Shown here one piece after another: positions 56,629 through 64,000 of a stretch of 64,000 nucleotides of DNA. Under the pieces are notes generated by a model, which searched no databases, was not told where the DNA came from, and was given only the letters and a program-made list of their open reading frames with translations. Numbering within the stretch: the first letter of the stretch is position 1; every line of letters begins with the position of its first letter. The position numbers were made by a program, and so were the translations under genes. Origin of the DNA: AP-15 sp963703665 (lineage in GTDB: Bacteria; Pseudomonadota; Alphaproteobacteria; ATCC43930; CGMCC-115725); the NCBI GenBank assembly GCA_963703665.1, contig CAVPFB010000005.1:248001-312000 (forward strand), read 5' to 3'.

Positions 56629-57045
56629 TCAATCGTCGCGGTGGGTCCGCTCCATGCGCTCGTGCCGCTCCTGCGCCTCGATGCTGAGGGTGGCGATCGG
56701 CCGGGCTTCAAGACGGCGGATGCCGATCGGCTCGTCGGTCTCCTCGCAATAGCCATAGGTGCCGTCATTGATCCGGATAAGCGCAGCGTCAATTTTCGAG
56801 ATCAGCCGCCGCTCGCGGGCCCGGGTCCGCAATTCGATCGCGCGCTCGGCCTCGAGCGACGCCCGGTCGGTCAGATCGGGTTTGAGCAGGCTCTCTTCCT
56901 TCAGGTGCTGCAGCGTATCCGATGATTCGGCCAGCAGAGCGGCGCGCCACAGCAACAGCTTTTGTCGGAAATATTCGACCTGCAGCGGGCTCATGAACTC
57001 TTCATCGTCGGACGGACGATAGTCTGGCGGAAGCGACGCACGCAT
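56629..57045 (-). CDS. dksA: DksA-type RNA polymerase-binding factor, single-cysteine variant
   Basis: A 138-residue DksA/TraR protein that acts in the RNA polymerase secondary channel. Coiled-coil EYFRQKLLLWRAALLAES leads to DRASLEAERAIELRTRARERRLISKIDAAL. The zinc-finger region reads GTYGYCEETDEPIGIRRLEARPIATLSIEAQERHER, with one Cys instead of four, so zinc is probably not bound; this is a recurrent alphaproteobacterial form. The ATG at 57045 (MRASLPPDYRPS) begins the conserved N-terminus. It lies upstream of cckA. Confidence 0.9.
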   Translation of the reverse strand: MRASLPPDYRPSDDEEFMSPLQVEYFRQKLLLWRAALLAESSDTLQHLKEESLLKPDLTDRASLEAERAIELRTRARERRLISKIDAALIRINDGTYGYCEETDEPIGIRRLEARPIATLSIEAQERHERMERTHRDD

Positions 57046-57385
57046 CGGTTTCCCCGAAACACCGTGAATGAAGCGCCGGAGTATATAAATCGCATTATCC
57101 CGCTTCAAGCGCCAGCAAACGCATGGAGCATATTGATTCCGCAGAGGTTTCCACCGCACCCCGAGCGTCCGCGCGGCGAAGGCTGGGCGGCGTCGGCCCG
57201 TGGACGCAGGGTCGCGTCGGCCGGCCCGATACACCCAGCGCCGCTGCTCGCCGGCCGCAGCGGCTGGTCGAGCCGGCCTCGTTCTTTGCAGCCGTGGCTT
57301 GCCCCCGCCAAATCAACGGCGCGCAGCAGCTTCCCGTCAGTATGACGTAGGGATTCTTTAAGGGGTGCGCGGCTACTCTGTTCCG
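57046..57385. other. Intergenic region between dksA and sciP
   Basis: 340 bases that hold the divergent promoters of dksA (leftward) and sciP (rightward). AT-richer positions occur near 57078-57095 and 57345-57361. No CtrA-type TTAA-N7-TTAA box and no RNA gene was recognised, and I see no gene. Confidence 0.4.
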
Positions 57386-57667
57386 ATGGACGACAACAAA
57401 ACGAAATCCGGGGCGGCCGTGGAACCGCTCTTGCCGGCCGCAGACACCAAGCGGTGGGTTGCGCGTCGCAAGGCGGTCATCGTCAACGCGGTGCGCAACG
57501 GCGCGCTCAGCCTCGACGAGGCGTGCCGCCGCTATCAACTCTCGGTCGAAGAGTTCCGCGGCTGGCAGCAGGCGATCGAGGCGCACGGCGTTGCCGGCCT
57601 GCGGGTCACCCGGCTGCAGATCTACCGCGACGCCCCGCCGGCGCGACCAATCAAGCCGCGCTATTGA
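57386..57667 (+). CDS. sciP: CtrA inhibitor SciP (DUF1153)
   Basis: A 93-residue DUF1153 helix-turn-helix protein that represses CtrA-activated genes in the cell cycle. The signature RWVARRKAVIVNAVRNGALSLDEACRRYQLSVEEFRGWQQA (here split over the domain) and GLRVTRLQIYR are complete. The ATG at 57386 (MDDNKTKSG) is preferred over an upstream in-frame start because homology begins after it. Its neighbour dksA is divergent, and cckA is close by. Confidence 0.93.
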   Translation: MDDNKTKSGAAVEPLLPAADTKRWVARRKAVIVNAVRNGALSLDEACRRYQLSVEEFRGWQQAIEAHGVAGLRVTRLQIYRDAPPARPIKPRY

Positions 57668-57824
57668 CCCGGTTCGGCCCGACCCGTGCGGCCCCCGAGG
57701 GTCGATTGCGGGCACAACAGGCCGGAGCCGTGTCATCTGCGTCCGCCGCTGTCCGCACGGATGGGAACCCAAACGATCCGGCGCGAAGAGAACTATGGGC
57801 GCGAGCCGAATCGCGGGGTGCGGA

Positions 57825-59255
57825 TCACACCGCGGGGCGGGCGCGGATGTCGTCGCCGATCTTGCGCGCCAGGAACTGACCGTCGCTGCGGGAGCCGAGA
57901 AACCGGCCGTTGTCGACCACGACCTTGCCGCGCAGCACGGTCATGCTCGGCCAGGCGGCGACCTCGTGGCCCTCCCACGGGGTGTAGTCGGTCTCGTGCA
58001 GATCCTCTTTGCGCAACACCCGGCGGGCACGCGGATCGAGCAGCACGATGTCGGCGTCGGAACCGACCGTCAGCGCTCCCTTCCTCGGATAGAGACCCAT
58101 GATCCGTGCTGCGTTGGCCGAGACGAGGCCGACAAAATCGGCGAGGCTGTAGCCGCGCTTCTCGACCATGTGAGTGTACATCAAGGACAGCCGCGGCTCG
58201 ACCCCGGAATTGCCGCCGGTGGTGTCGTCGATCCGCCGCCCCTGCAGCTTGATCTGCAATGGGCAGCACACCTCGTCGGTAGCGATCGCCTGGATCGCAC
58301 CGTGCCGCGTCGCCGCCCACAGCGCCTCCTGGTCCTTGGCGAATTTGAGCGAGGGGTAGGTGTGGAACATCTGCCCATTCGGCCGCTTGTAGTCCTCCGC
58401 GTTGTAGAGCAGGTACTGATGCAGGGTCTCGCCGTAGATCGGGAACCCCCGGCCGCGTGAGCCGGCGATCGCCGCCGCCCCGGTCGCGGCCGAGACGTGC
58501 ACCATGTAGAGTGCGGCACCCTCGACATTCTCGGCCAGCCGAATCACCCGGTTGAACGACAGATCCTCGCTCAGCGTGTTGTGCACCTCGGCCATGTTCT
58601 CGAAGCCGACGCGGTCTTCGCGGATCAGCTTCTCGTACATGTGCATGACGATGTCGTTGTCCTCGGCGTGGATCGCGGCGAGGCCGCCCTGAGCGCCGAG
58701 GATCTTCAGCACCTCCCAGATGTCGCCGAACTGCACCATCCGGCCGAGCCGATTCGGGCGGATATCGGTGGTGAACATCTTGACCGAGGCGTGGCCGTCC
58801 TGGATCGCCTCCGGCAGGGCGCCGAGCACACCCTGCGACAGCCTGCCGTGCAGCAGCAGGTGAAAGCCGTAGTCGCAATGGCAGCTCCCCGCCCATTCGC
58901 GCTGGCGCGCCTCGATCGATTGCGGCAATGGCTGGTCGGGCGGGCAAGGTGCGAAATCGAGAAGGGTGGTGGTGCCACCATGCAGCGCGGCCCGGCTGAC
59001 CTGTTCCGGCGGCGCGCTCAGCAAATCCTCGTTGCGGCCCGGAAACGGGATCGGCGAGCTGCAATGGATGTGCGGGTCGACCCCGCCCGGAATGACGATC
59101 TGCCCGACGGCGTCGACATTGCGCGCGGCGCCGACGGCGGCAAGGCTGCCGGGGGCGCCGATGGCTGCGATCTTGCCGCCGACGACGCCGATATCCGCAG
59201 CCTCGGTCACCGCCGGCATCACTGCCAATCCTCCAAAAATGATCAGATCGAACAC
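57825..59255 (-). CDS. Dihydropyrimidinase/D-hydantoinase family amidohydrolase
   Basis: A 476-residue cyclic-amide hydrolase. The metal centre is DPHIHCSSP (His-x-His), the carboxylated Lys in SVKMFTTD, His in AIHAEDND and HVSAATG, and Asp in AIATDEVCCP. VIPGGVDPHIH and the C-terminal GSDADIVLLDP are typical. Members cleave hydantoins or dihydropyrimidines; the substrate here is unknown and the protein is somewhat divergent from DHPase. Intact. The ATG at 59255 begins the conserved strand. Confidence 0.9.
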   Translation of the reverse strand: MFDLIIFGGLAVMPAVTEAADIGVVGGKIAAIGAPGSLAAVGAARNVDAVGQIVIPGGVDPHIHCSSPIPFPGRNEDLLSAPPEQVSRAALHGGTTTLLDFAPCPPDQPLPQSIEARQREWAGSCHCDYGFHLLLHGRLSQGVLGALPEAIQDGHASVKMFTTDIRPNRLGRMVQFGDIWEVLKILGAQGGLAAIHAEDNDIVMHMYEKLIREDRVGFENMAEVHNTLSEDLSFNRVIRLAENVEGAALYMVHVSAATGAAAIAGSRGRGFPIYGETLHQYLLYNAEDYKRPNGQMFHTYPSLKFAKDQEALWAATRHGAIQAIATDEVCCPLQIKLQGRRIDDTTGGNSGVEPRLSLMYTHMVEKRGYSLADFVGLVSANAARIMGLYPRKGALTVGSDADIVLLDPRARRVLRKEDLHETDYTPWEGHEVAAWPSMTVLRGKVVVDNGRFLGSRSDGQFLARKIGDDIRARPAV

Positions 59256-59318
59256 GCGGCATCCCCTTTTCGATACGAGCCGGCCTCGGCCATCGGCCGA
59301 GCGGAGAGTTTCCGGAGT

Positions 59319-59897
59319 TCAGCCGCCCGCGTCCAGGGGATTGCGCCGGCGGCGGGGCCGGCACCAGTCCTCGCGGCCGGCGAACGGCACCGAGACGGCG
59401 AGGCGCCTGCGCCACTGCGCGGCGTAGGCGGCGGCGAGCGCCGGCGAGGCGGCGAGGTTCAGGTCCTCCGAATTGCGCGCCGCGTTGCGGGTCCAATTAT
59501 AGGAGCCCATCAGGGTCAGGGCGTCGTCGATCACCATGACCTTGGCATGGGCGATCGGCACCCTGCGATCGATCCAGATCGGCGCCCCGGCCTCGGCCAG
59601 CGGCTCGATGCCCGGGTTGCGCTCGCAAGGTGTGCGCTTGTCGGCGATCAGGCGGACATCGACCCCGCGCTCGCGGGCCCGCACCAGCGCCTCGACGATG
59701 CCCGAGCCGGTCGTCAGATTGTAGGCGCTGACCAGGATCTGCCGCCGCGCCCGGTCGATCGCGGCCACCACCGCGCCGGCGCAATCCTGTTCCGGGGCAA
59801 AGCACACCCGGATCGCCGCGTTCGCCATGGCCGCCATCGCCGCAGCGGACGGCGTCGCCGCAGCCAGCCCAAACGCCAACAGAATCCTCGCAATCAC
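59319..59897 (-). CDS. Phospholipase D-like (single HKD) nuclease family protein
   Basis: A 192-residue protein with a signal peptide (residues 1-27) and one PLD motif HAKVMVIDDALTLMGSYNWT (HxKxxxxD) preceded by ILVSAYNLT and RGVDVRLIADK. The short single-motif form resembles the Nuc endonuclease and the PLDc_2 family, which act as homodimers. A basic tail RPRRRRNPLDAGG follows. Probably exported; the substrate is unknown. Confidence 0.9.
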   Translation of the reverse strand: MIARILLAFGLAAATPSAAAMAAMANAAIRVCFAPEQDCAGAVVAAIDRARRQILVSAYNLTTGSGIVEALVRARERGVDVRLIADKRTPCERNPGIEPLAEAGAPIWIDRRVPIAHAKVMVIDDALTLMGSYNWTRNAARNSEDLNLAASPALAAAYAAQWRRRLAVSVPFAGREDWCRPRRRRNPLDAGG

Positions 59898-59987
59898 GCC
59901 GCAGAGGATAGGCCGCAGAGCTTAAAGCGAGGTTTGCGCCGTTGGCCGGCTCACCTGCCCGTCGCGGCGGCGACGCCCAACCGGCGG

Positions 59988-60017
59988 GCGAGCTGGCGGA
60001 CAGCGAGCTGGCGGACA
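59988..60017. repeat. Short tandem repeat (15 bp x 2)
   Basis: GCGAGCTGGCGGACA occurs twice in immediate succession between the PLD gene and the VOC gene. It is too short to carry a function on its own. Confidence 0.8.
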
Positions 60018-60035
60018 GGGCCGGCGGCGCCGGGC

Positions 60036-60419
60036 CTACTGCGCCGCGAAGCAGTAGGCCGCGAGCTTGTTGCCGTCGGGATCGCGTACATAGCCGGCAT
60101 AGGCGTTGGGCTTCCAGCCGCGCGGTCCGACCGCCCCTTCGTCCTTGCCGCCGGCGGCGAGCGCCGCCTGGTGGAAAGCCGCGACCGCGGCGCGGCTGGG
60201 CGCGACAAAGCTGATCGTGCCGCCATTGGCGTGGCTGGCAGGCTGCCCGTTGGCCGGCTTGAGCACGAAGAACTCCGGCTCGCTTTGCCCCCAGATCGAC
60301 CCGTTCTCGCCGAGATCATTGAGCCGCTTCAAGCCGAGCGGCGCCAGCACGCTGTCGTAAAACGCCCGTGCCTTCGCCAGATCATTGGTGCCGACCGTGA
60401 CGTGAGTGAATATCGCCAT
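60036..60419 (-). CDS. VOC family protein (glyoxalase-like)
   Basis: A 127-residue vicinal-oxygen-chelate protein: MAIFTHVTVGTNDLAKARAFYDSVLAPLGLK, the APSRAAVAAFHQAALAAGG helix and YAGYVRDPDGNKLAAYC, all typical of the fold. The usual metal Glu near the C-terminus is replaced (NKLAAY), so catalysis is uncertain. It stands 79 bp from the second VOC gene. Confidence 0.9.
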   Translation of the reverse strand: MAIFTHVTVGTNDLAKARAFYDSVLAPLGLKRLNDLGENGSIWGQSEPEFFVLKPANGQPASHANGGTISFVAPSRAAVAAFHQAALAAGGKDEGAVGPRGWKPNAYAGYVRDPDGNKLAAYCFAAQ

Positions 60420-60497
60420 CCGATCCTCCCGTGACGCCCTCGTTCGGAAACCCGCTGTCTCCGCCGCCCCCGCTGGCCCCAGCGGGCGCGCCGTCGC

Positions 60498-61034
60498 TCA
60501 GTTGATCGAGGCGAGCTCCTCGATGCGCAGACCGGCGCGCACACGGCCGACCAGCTCCTCGGGATCGTAGACGATGCCGACCGGGTTCTTGTCATTGGAC
60601 GAACGGCTCTGCATATAAGCCCGACCTTCGGCCGCCGTCGCGAAATTGTCGACCAGGAGCTCGACCTGGTTATGGTCGGGATCGTGGTAGTACATCGAGG
60701 TCGTGACCCCGTGATTGACGCAGCGCTGGGGATGGACGCCGAGCTGCTTCAGCCGCTGGTAATTGTCGATCAGATCGTCGAGCCCGCCAAAGGTGAATGC
60801 GACGTGGTGCAGGCCCGCCTCTCTCCCGGCTTTCGGCCCGTCCGGCTCGCGTTCCGCCAGGGGCCCGGGATCGAGAAAGGCGACCCGGTGGTGCTCGTCA
60901 TCATAGCTGATGAACGAGATGCGCTCCGCCTCGTAAAGGATTTCGGCACCAAGCACGGTGCAGTACCAATCGATCATCTCGCGGCGGCGATTGGTCTGTA
61001 AGACGATATGCGACAGCTTTTTCGGTGACGCCAC
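60498..61034 (-). CDS. VOC family ring-cleavage-type dioxygenase
   Basis: A 178-residue VOC protein related to extradiol dioxygenases. KKLSHIVLQTNRRREMIDWYCTVLG, GLHHVAFTFGGLDDLIDNYQRLK and YYHDPDHNQVELLVDN supply the His-His-Glu iron triad. I prefer the GTG at 61034, with GGGAGGAG 5 bases upstream, over an ATG at 61055. The substrate is likely an aromatic or polyketide-like diol, unknown. The next genes are SDR and beta-hydroxyacid dehydrogenase. Confidence 0.85.
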   Translation of the reverse strand: MASPKKLSHIVLQTNRRREMIDWYCTVLGAEILYEAERISFISYDDEHHRVAFLDPGPLAEREPDGPKAGREAGLHHVAFTFGGLDDLIDNYQRLKQLGVHPQRCVNHGVTTSMYYHDPDHNQVELLVDNFATAAEGRAYMQSRSSNDKNPVGIVYDPEELVGRVRAGLRIEELASIN

Positions 61035-61182
61035 GATCTCCTCCCTGGCGAGCATGAGTTGTCGCCCAAATGGGTGCACGAGAGCCGGGCAGAAGTCAAC
61101 GGAGAGGTGTCGGGCGCACCCCAGCCGCCGACCGTGATCACCGTTGCCGCGGGCTGCTCGGCGATCGTGGCGTCTCACAGGC

Positions 61183-61361
61183 GCCAGACGCATTCAGATG
61201 GTGCCGTCTCGCCTCGATCGTCATGCCCGGCCTCGTGCCGCCTCGTGCCGGGCATCCATGGAAAACGGCAGAGCTTGTGCCGCGGCTCGTGGACAACCCG
61301 GACCAGCCCGGTCATGACGGGCCATCTGAGGTTGAGTGTATCGTGTGTCTGCGTCAGAGCA
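61183..61361 (+). repeat. About 170-bp repeat with nested palindromes, family B copy 2
   Basis: Inverted relative to 20393-20560 and similar along nearly its whole length, with scattered differences. It contains TCGTGCCGGGCATCCA and AGCCCGGTCATGACG and ends in TCAGATGG...CCATCTGA. It lies between the VOC and SDR genes and carries no gene. Confidence 0.8.
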
Positions 61362-61458
61362 CTAGTTTTTGACTATGTCCCATTTGCGCCCGAATACCGC
61401 TCCAGTCATCCGACGGCGCCGGGGATCGGTGGCGATCCGGCAGCTCGAACGCGGCGGC

Positions 61459-62223
61459 TCAGTTGCCGCCGGTCACGTCGATCGTGACGCCGGTGACGAA
61501 ATCGGCGTCGCTCGATGCCAGAAAGCAGATCACCCGCGCCTGGTCAGGGGCCTCGGCGATGCGCCTGAGCGGGGTGCGCGCGATCTCGGCGGCCTGGTCT
61601 TCGGGGCTCTGCTGCTCCCAGCGCGGACGGATGCGCTCGGTCAAGGTGCGGCTCGGGGCGATCGCGTTGACATTGATGCCCCAAGGGCCGAGCTCGAAGG
61701 CGATCTTGCGGGTAAAGGCGATGATCCCGCCCTTGGCCGCGGCATAGGCGGCGCTGCTCGACTCGCTCAAGCCGCGCCCGGCGATCGACGACAGGTTGAC
61801 GATCTTGCCGCGGCGCCGGCGCTTCATGACCGGCGCCACGGCGTGGCAAAAGAGGAACGTGCCGTCGAGGTTGAAGGCGATCAGGCGCTGCCAGTCGCCG
61901 AGGCTCAGCTGCTCCATTTCCGCACCCGGATAGGGGATGATCGTGCTGCCGCCGACGGCGTTGACCAGGATGTCGACCGAGCCGAACTCCTGCGCTACCG
62001 AGGCGACGAGGGCGTCGACCTGGGTCGCGTCGAGCGCGTCGGCGCGTCTGGCGTGGGCGCGCCCGCCGGCAGCCCGCAGCGCCGCGACCGCCGCATCGAG
62101 CCGGCTTTCGTCATTGTCGACCGCGACCACGATCGCCCCTTCGCCGGCCATGATGTCGGCGGTGGCGCGGCCGATCCCGCTCGCCGCCGCGGTGATGATC
62201 GCGACCTGGTCGGTGAAGCGCAT
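61459..62223 (-). CDS. SDR family oxidoreductase
   Basis: A 254-residue classical short-chain dehydrogenase. The cofactor site is AIITAAASGIGRATADIMAGEG, NAVGG marks strand 4, and SSIAGRGLSESSSAAYAAAKGG carries the Ser-Tyr-Lys triad. The N-terminal Asp in VAVDNDESRL favours NAD. The end DADFVTGVTIDVTGG is the substrate-loop terminus. The ATG at 62223 is preceded by GGAGG. It is likely co-transcribed with the beta-hydroxyacid dehydrogenase gene upstream. Confidence 0.93.
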   Translation of the reverse strand: MRFTDQVAIITAAASGIGRATADIMAGEGAIVVAVDNDESRLDAAVAALRAAGGRAHARRADALDATQVDALVASVAQEFGSVDILVNAVGGSTIIPYPGAEMEQLSLGDWQRLIAFNLDGTFLFCHAVAPVMKRRRRGKIVNLSSIAGRGLSESSSAAYAAAKGGIIAFTRKIAFELGPWGINVNAIAPSRTLTERIRPRWEQQSPEDQAAEIARTPLRRIAEAPDQARVICFLASSDADFVTGVTIDVTGGN

Positions 62224-62268
62224 CCGTTCCTCCATTCTCTCGTCGTTCTGGCAAAAGGCCAGGGCGGT

Positions 62269-63156
62269 TCACCGGCTCGGCGTGATCGCGACCTTGGCGT
62301 TCTTCTCGAACAATTTGACCAGGGTCTGGGTGTCCTGGTCGGCGCCGTGCTCGTTGATCACGGTCTGGAACAGCTCGCGCACGACATTGGCGAGCACCAT
62401 CGGGGTTTCGCTGTCCATGCCGAGCTTGGTCGCCAGCCGCACGTCCTTGTGCATCAAGGCCAACGTGAAACTGACCGAAAAATCGCTCTTCAGCAATTTG
62501 GGGAGGGCCAATTCGGTGGCGGCGCTGCGGGCGCTGCCCTTTTGAAGGACCGCGGTGCAGGTTTCGAGGCTGAGGCCGTTCTTGATCCCCATCGCCAAGG
62601 CCTCGAAGGTGACCGCGCGCACTCCGGCGCTGATCACGTTGTTGACGAGCTTCATCACATGGCCGGTGCCGACATCGCCGGTGTGGAAGATGTTGGGGCT
62701 GATCGTTGCGAAGATCGGCTCGACCTTGGCAAAGATTTCGGCGGGTGCTCCGACCATGATCGCGATCGTGCCGGCATTGGCGCCGTGCGGGCCGCCGCTG
62801 ACCGGCGCGTCGATCATCGCGACGCCCTGTTCGGCGAGCCGTGCAGCCATCTCGCGGGTCTCGCCTGGGTCGCCGGTGGTTATGTCGGCCCAGATCTGGC
62901 CGGGGCGCAGCACCTCGGCGACGCGGCCTTCGCCGAACAGCACGTCGCGCACCTGCGCCGAAGTCGGCAGGCAGGTCATGATCATGTCGCTTTCGCGGGC
63001 CAGCGCCTGGGCGCTCTGGGTCGGCACCGCACCCGCTTCGGCAAAGCGGGCGACCACCTCGGGCCGCAGGTCGAAGGCGCGGATCTTGTGCTCGCGCATC
63101 AGCCGCCGGGCCAAAGCCCCGCCCATGTTGCCCAACCCGATATAGCCGAGGTTCAT
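62269..63156 (-). CDS. 3-hydroxyisobutyrate dehydrogenase family (beta-hydroxyacid dehydrogenase)
   Basis: A 295-residue NAD(P) enzyme of the beta-hydroxyacid dehydrogenase group. The Rossmann site is LGYIGLGNMGGALARRLM, substrate binding is in DAPVSGGPHGANAGTIAIMVG, and the catalytic Lys lies in GHVMKLVNNVIS (GxxxKxxNN). Oxidises a short hydroxy acid such as tartronate semialdehyde or hydroxyisobutyrate; which one is unknown. The ATG at 63156 opens the Rossmann strand. It lies 45 bp upstream of the SDR gene. Confidence 0.93.
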   Translation of the reverse strand: MNLGYIGLGNMGGALARRLMREHKIRAFDLRPEVVARFAEAGAVPTQSAQALARESDMIMTCLPTSAQVRDVLFGEGRVAEVLRPGQIWADITTGDPGETREMAARLAEQGVAMIDAPVSGGPHGANAGTIAIMVGAPAEIFAKVEPIFATISPNIFHTGDVGTGHVMKLVNNVISAGVRAVTFEALAMGIKNGLSLETCTAVLQKGSARSAATELALPKLLKSDFSVSFTLALMHKDVRLATKLGMDSETPMVLANVVRELFQTVINEHGADQDTQTLVKLFEKNAKVAITPSR

Positions 63157-63308
63157 CGTCTGCTCCCGCCATTGGCCGATCGCCGCCCCGAGCTTCGCAT
63201 TACCGGCGCCGGCGACAAAGGCCCAATTCCGATCGCGCTTGGCTTGAGCCTGCGAGCCTGGTTAGGGTGACCGCCGAAATCCCAGCGCGAGAAGGCGAGG
63301 TCAGGTCC

Positions 63309-64000
63309 ATGGAATTCGGCATGTTCCACGAGTTTCCCTCGCTGCCCCGGCGGTCCGAAAGCGAGGCTTTCGACGAGGCGATGGAGCAGGTCGATGCCGC
63401 CGAGCGACTAGGGCTCGACGTGATGTGGCTGGCTGAGCTCCATTTCGAGCCGCGGCGGTCATTGCTGTCGGCGCCGCTCAGCATCGCCAGCGCGATCGCC
63501 GCGCGCACCCGGCGGATCAAGATCGGCATCGCCGTCCAGGTTCTGCCGTTGTGCCACCCGCTGCGGCTCGCCGAGGAGGCGGCGACCGTGGATCAATTGA
63601 GTCACGGCCGGCTGATCTTCGGCGTCGGGCGCAGCGGCGTGGCGCAGACCTACGAAGCCTATGGCGTCCCCTATGCCGAGAGCCAGGCCCGGTTTCGCGA
63701 GATCCTGGAGGTGATCGAGCGCGCCTGGACCGAGCCATGTTTTTCGTATGAAGGCGCCTATCACCGCTTCAAGGACGTCAGCGTGGTGCCGAAGCCATAC
63801 CAGACGCCGATGCCGCCGATCCGCATCGCCGCCAGCACGCCCGATACGTTTCCGGCGATCGGCCGCCGCGGCATGCCGGTCTTCGCCTCGGTCCGCCATA
63901 CCAGCTGGGTCGATCTGGCCCGGCAGATCGAGACCTATCACCAGGCCTGGAAGTCCGCCGGTCATCCGGGTCGCGGCCAGGTCTTTATCTCGGCGCCGAC
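63309..64000 (+). CDS. LLM class flavin-dependent oxidoreductase, 3' end outside the window
   Basis: A protein of at least 230 residues, open to the window edge. MEFGMFHEFPSLPRRSESEAFDEAMEQVDAAERLGLDVMWLAELHF and RIKIGIAVQVLPLCHPLRLAEEAATVDQLSHGRLIFGVGRSG are luciferase-like monooxygenase N-terminal segments, followed by VVPKPYQTPMPPIRIAAS. The third LLM gene of the window. It is divergent from the dehydrogenase operon. Confidence 0.9.
   Translation, partial: MEFGMFHEFPSLPRRSESEAFDEAMEQVDAAERLGLDVMWLAELHFEPRRSLLSAPLSIASAIAARTRRIKIGIAVQVLPLCHPLRLAEEAATVDQLSHGRLIFGVGRSGVAQTYEAYGVPYAESQARFREILEVIERAWTEPCFSYEGAYHRFKDVSVVPKPYQTPMPPIRIAASTPDTFPAIGRRGMPVFASVRHTSWVDLARQIETYHQAWKSAGHPGRGQVFISAP

Overview
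The window is high-GC DNA from an alphaproteobacterium. Three things point there: the CtrA-pathway genes cckA and sciP next to recA and a single-cysteine dksA, the LexA box of the GAAC-N7-GAAC type, and XRE regulators of the kind common in Rhodospirillales and Hyphomicrobiales. No species can be named. Most of it is ordinary chromosomal housekeeping and catabolic gene content. There is no plasmid or phage backbone, integrase, transposase, rRNA or CRISPR array.

Layout. 1-6200: DUF4331 and Tat-signal genes, a CaiB-type CoA-transferase, tRNA-Arg(CCT), DUF2905, an FMN hydroxy-acid dehydrogenase and a wrecked allophanate hydrolase. 6200-15500: core genes hemW, rdgB, rph, xseA, purD, moeB, cysK, an Rrf2 regulator and coaBC. 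15800-20600: an exported phosphoesterase, gabD, and a 1.1-kb cassette (RusA-like resolvase plus REase/HEPN-like protein) bounded by a duplicated gabD 3' end. 20600-33250: MFS and GMC genes, two low-GC exported proteins, a di-haem cytochrome, an S53 peptidase, a DNA glycosylase, a PLP sulfhydrylase, udgX and a small membrane protein. 33400-45900: two XRE regulators, a shredded asnB, a lipid kinase, DUF1328, a hydrolase, a CobW GTPase, cupins, an SDR, two novel small proteins, MgtC and trmJ. 45900-54400: cysS, two LLM flavin oxidoreductases around a broken TIR-like gene, ribA, tRNA-Phe, an alcohol dehydrogenase and recA. 54400-64000: cckA, dksA, sciP, a hydantoinase, a PLD nuclease, VOC proteins, an SDR, a beta-hydroxyacid dehydrogenase and a partial LLM oxidoreductase.

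Functional groupings visible from context: sulfur amino-acid and tRNA(Cys) metabolism (Rrf2-cysK-moeB, a metY/metZ-like gene, cysS); DNA repair and SOS (recA with a LexA-like box, udgX, an HhH glycosylase, xseA, rdgB); cell-cycle control (cckA, dksA, sciP); and a catabolic stretch of VOC, SDR, HIBADH-like and LLM genes at the right end.

Two themes need care. First, many genes, including normally essential ones (cysS, coaBC, hemW), carry single-base frameshifts. This looks like residual indel error in the assembly rather than gene loss, so broken genes are given with their full extent. Second, a few loci show damage that indels alone do not explain: the allophanate hydrolase with a palindromic repeat inside it and a C-terminus lost at another, the TIR-like gene with a nonsense codon, and the gabD 3' duplication.
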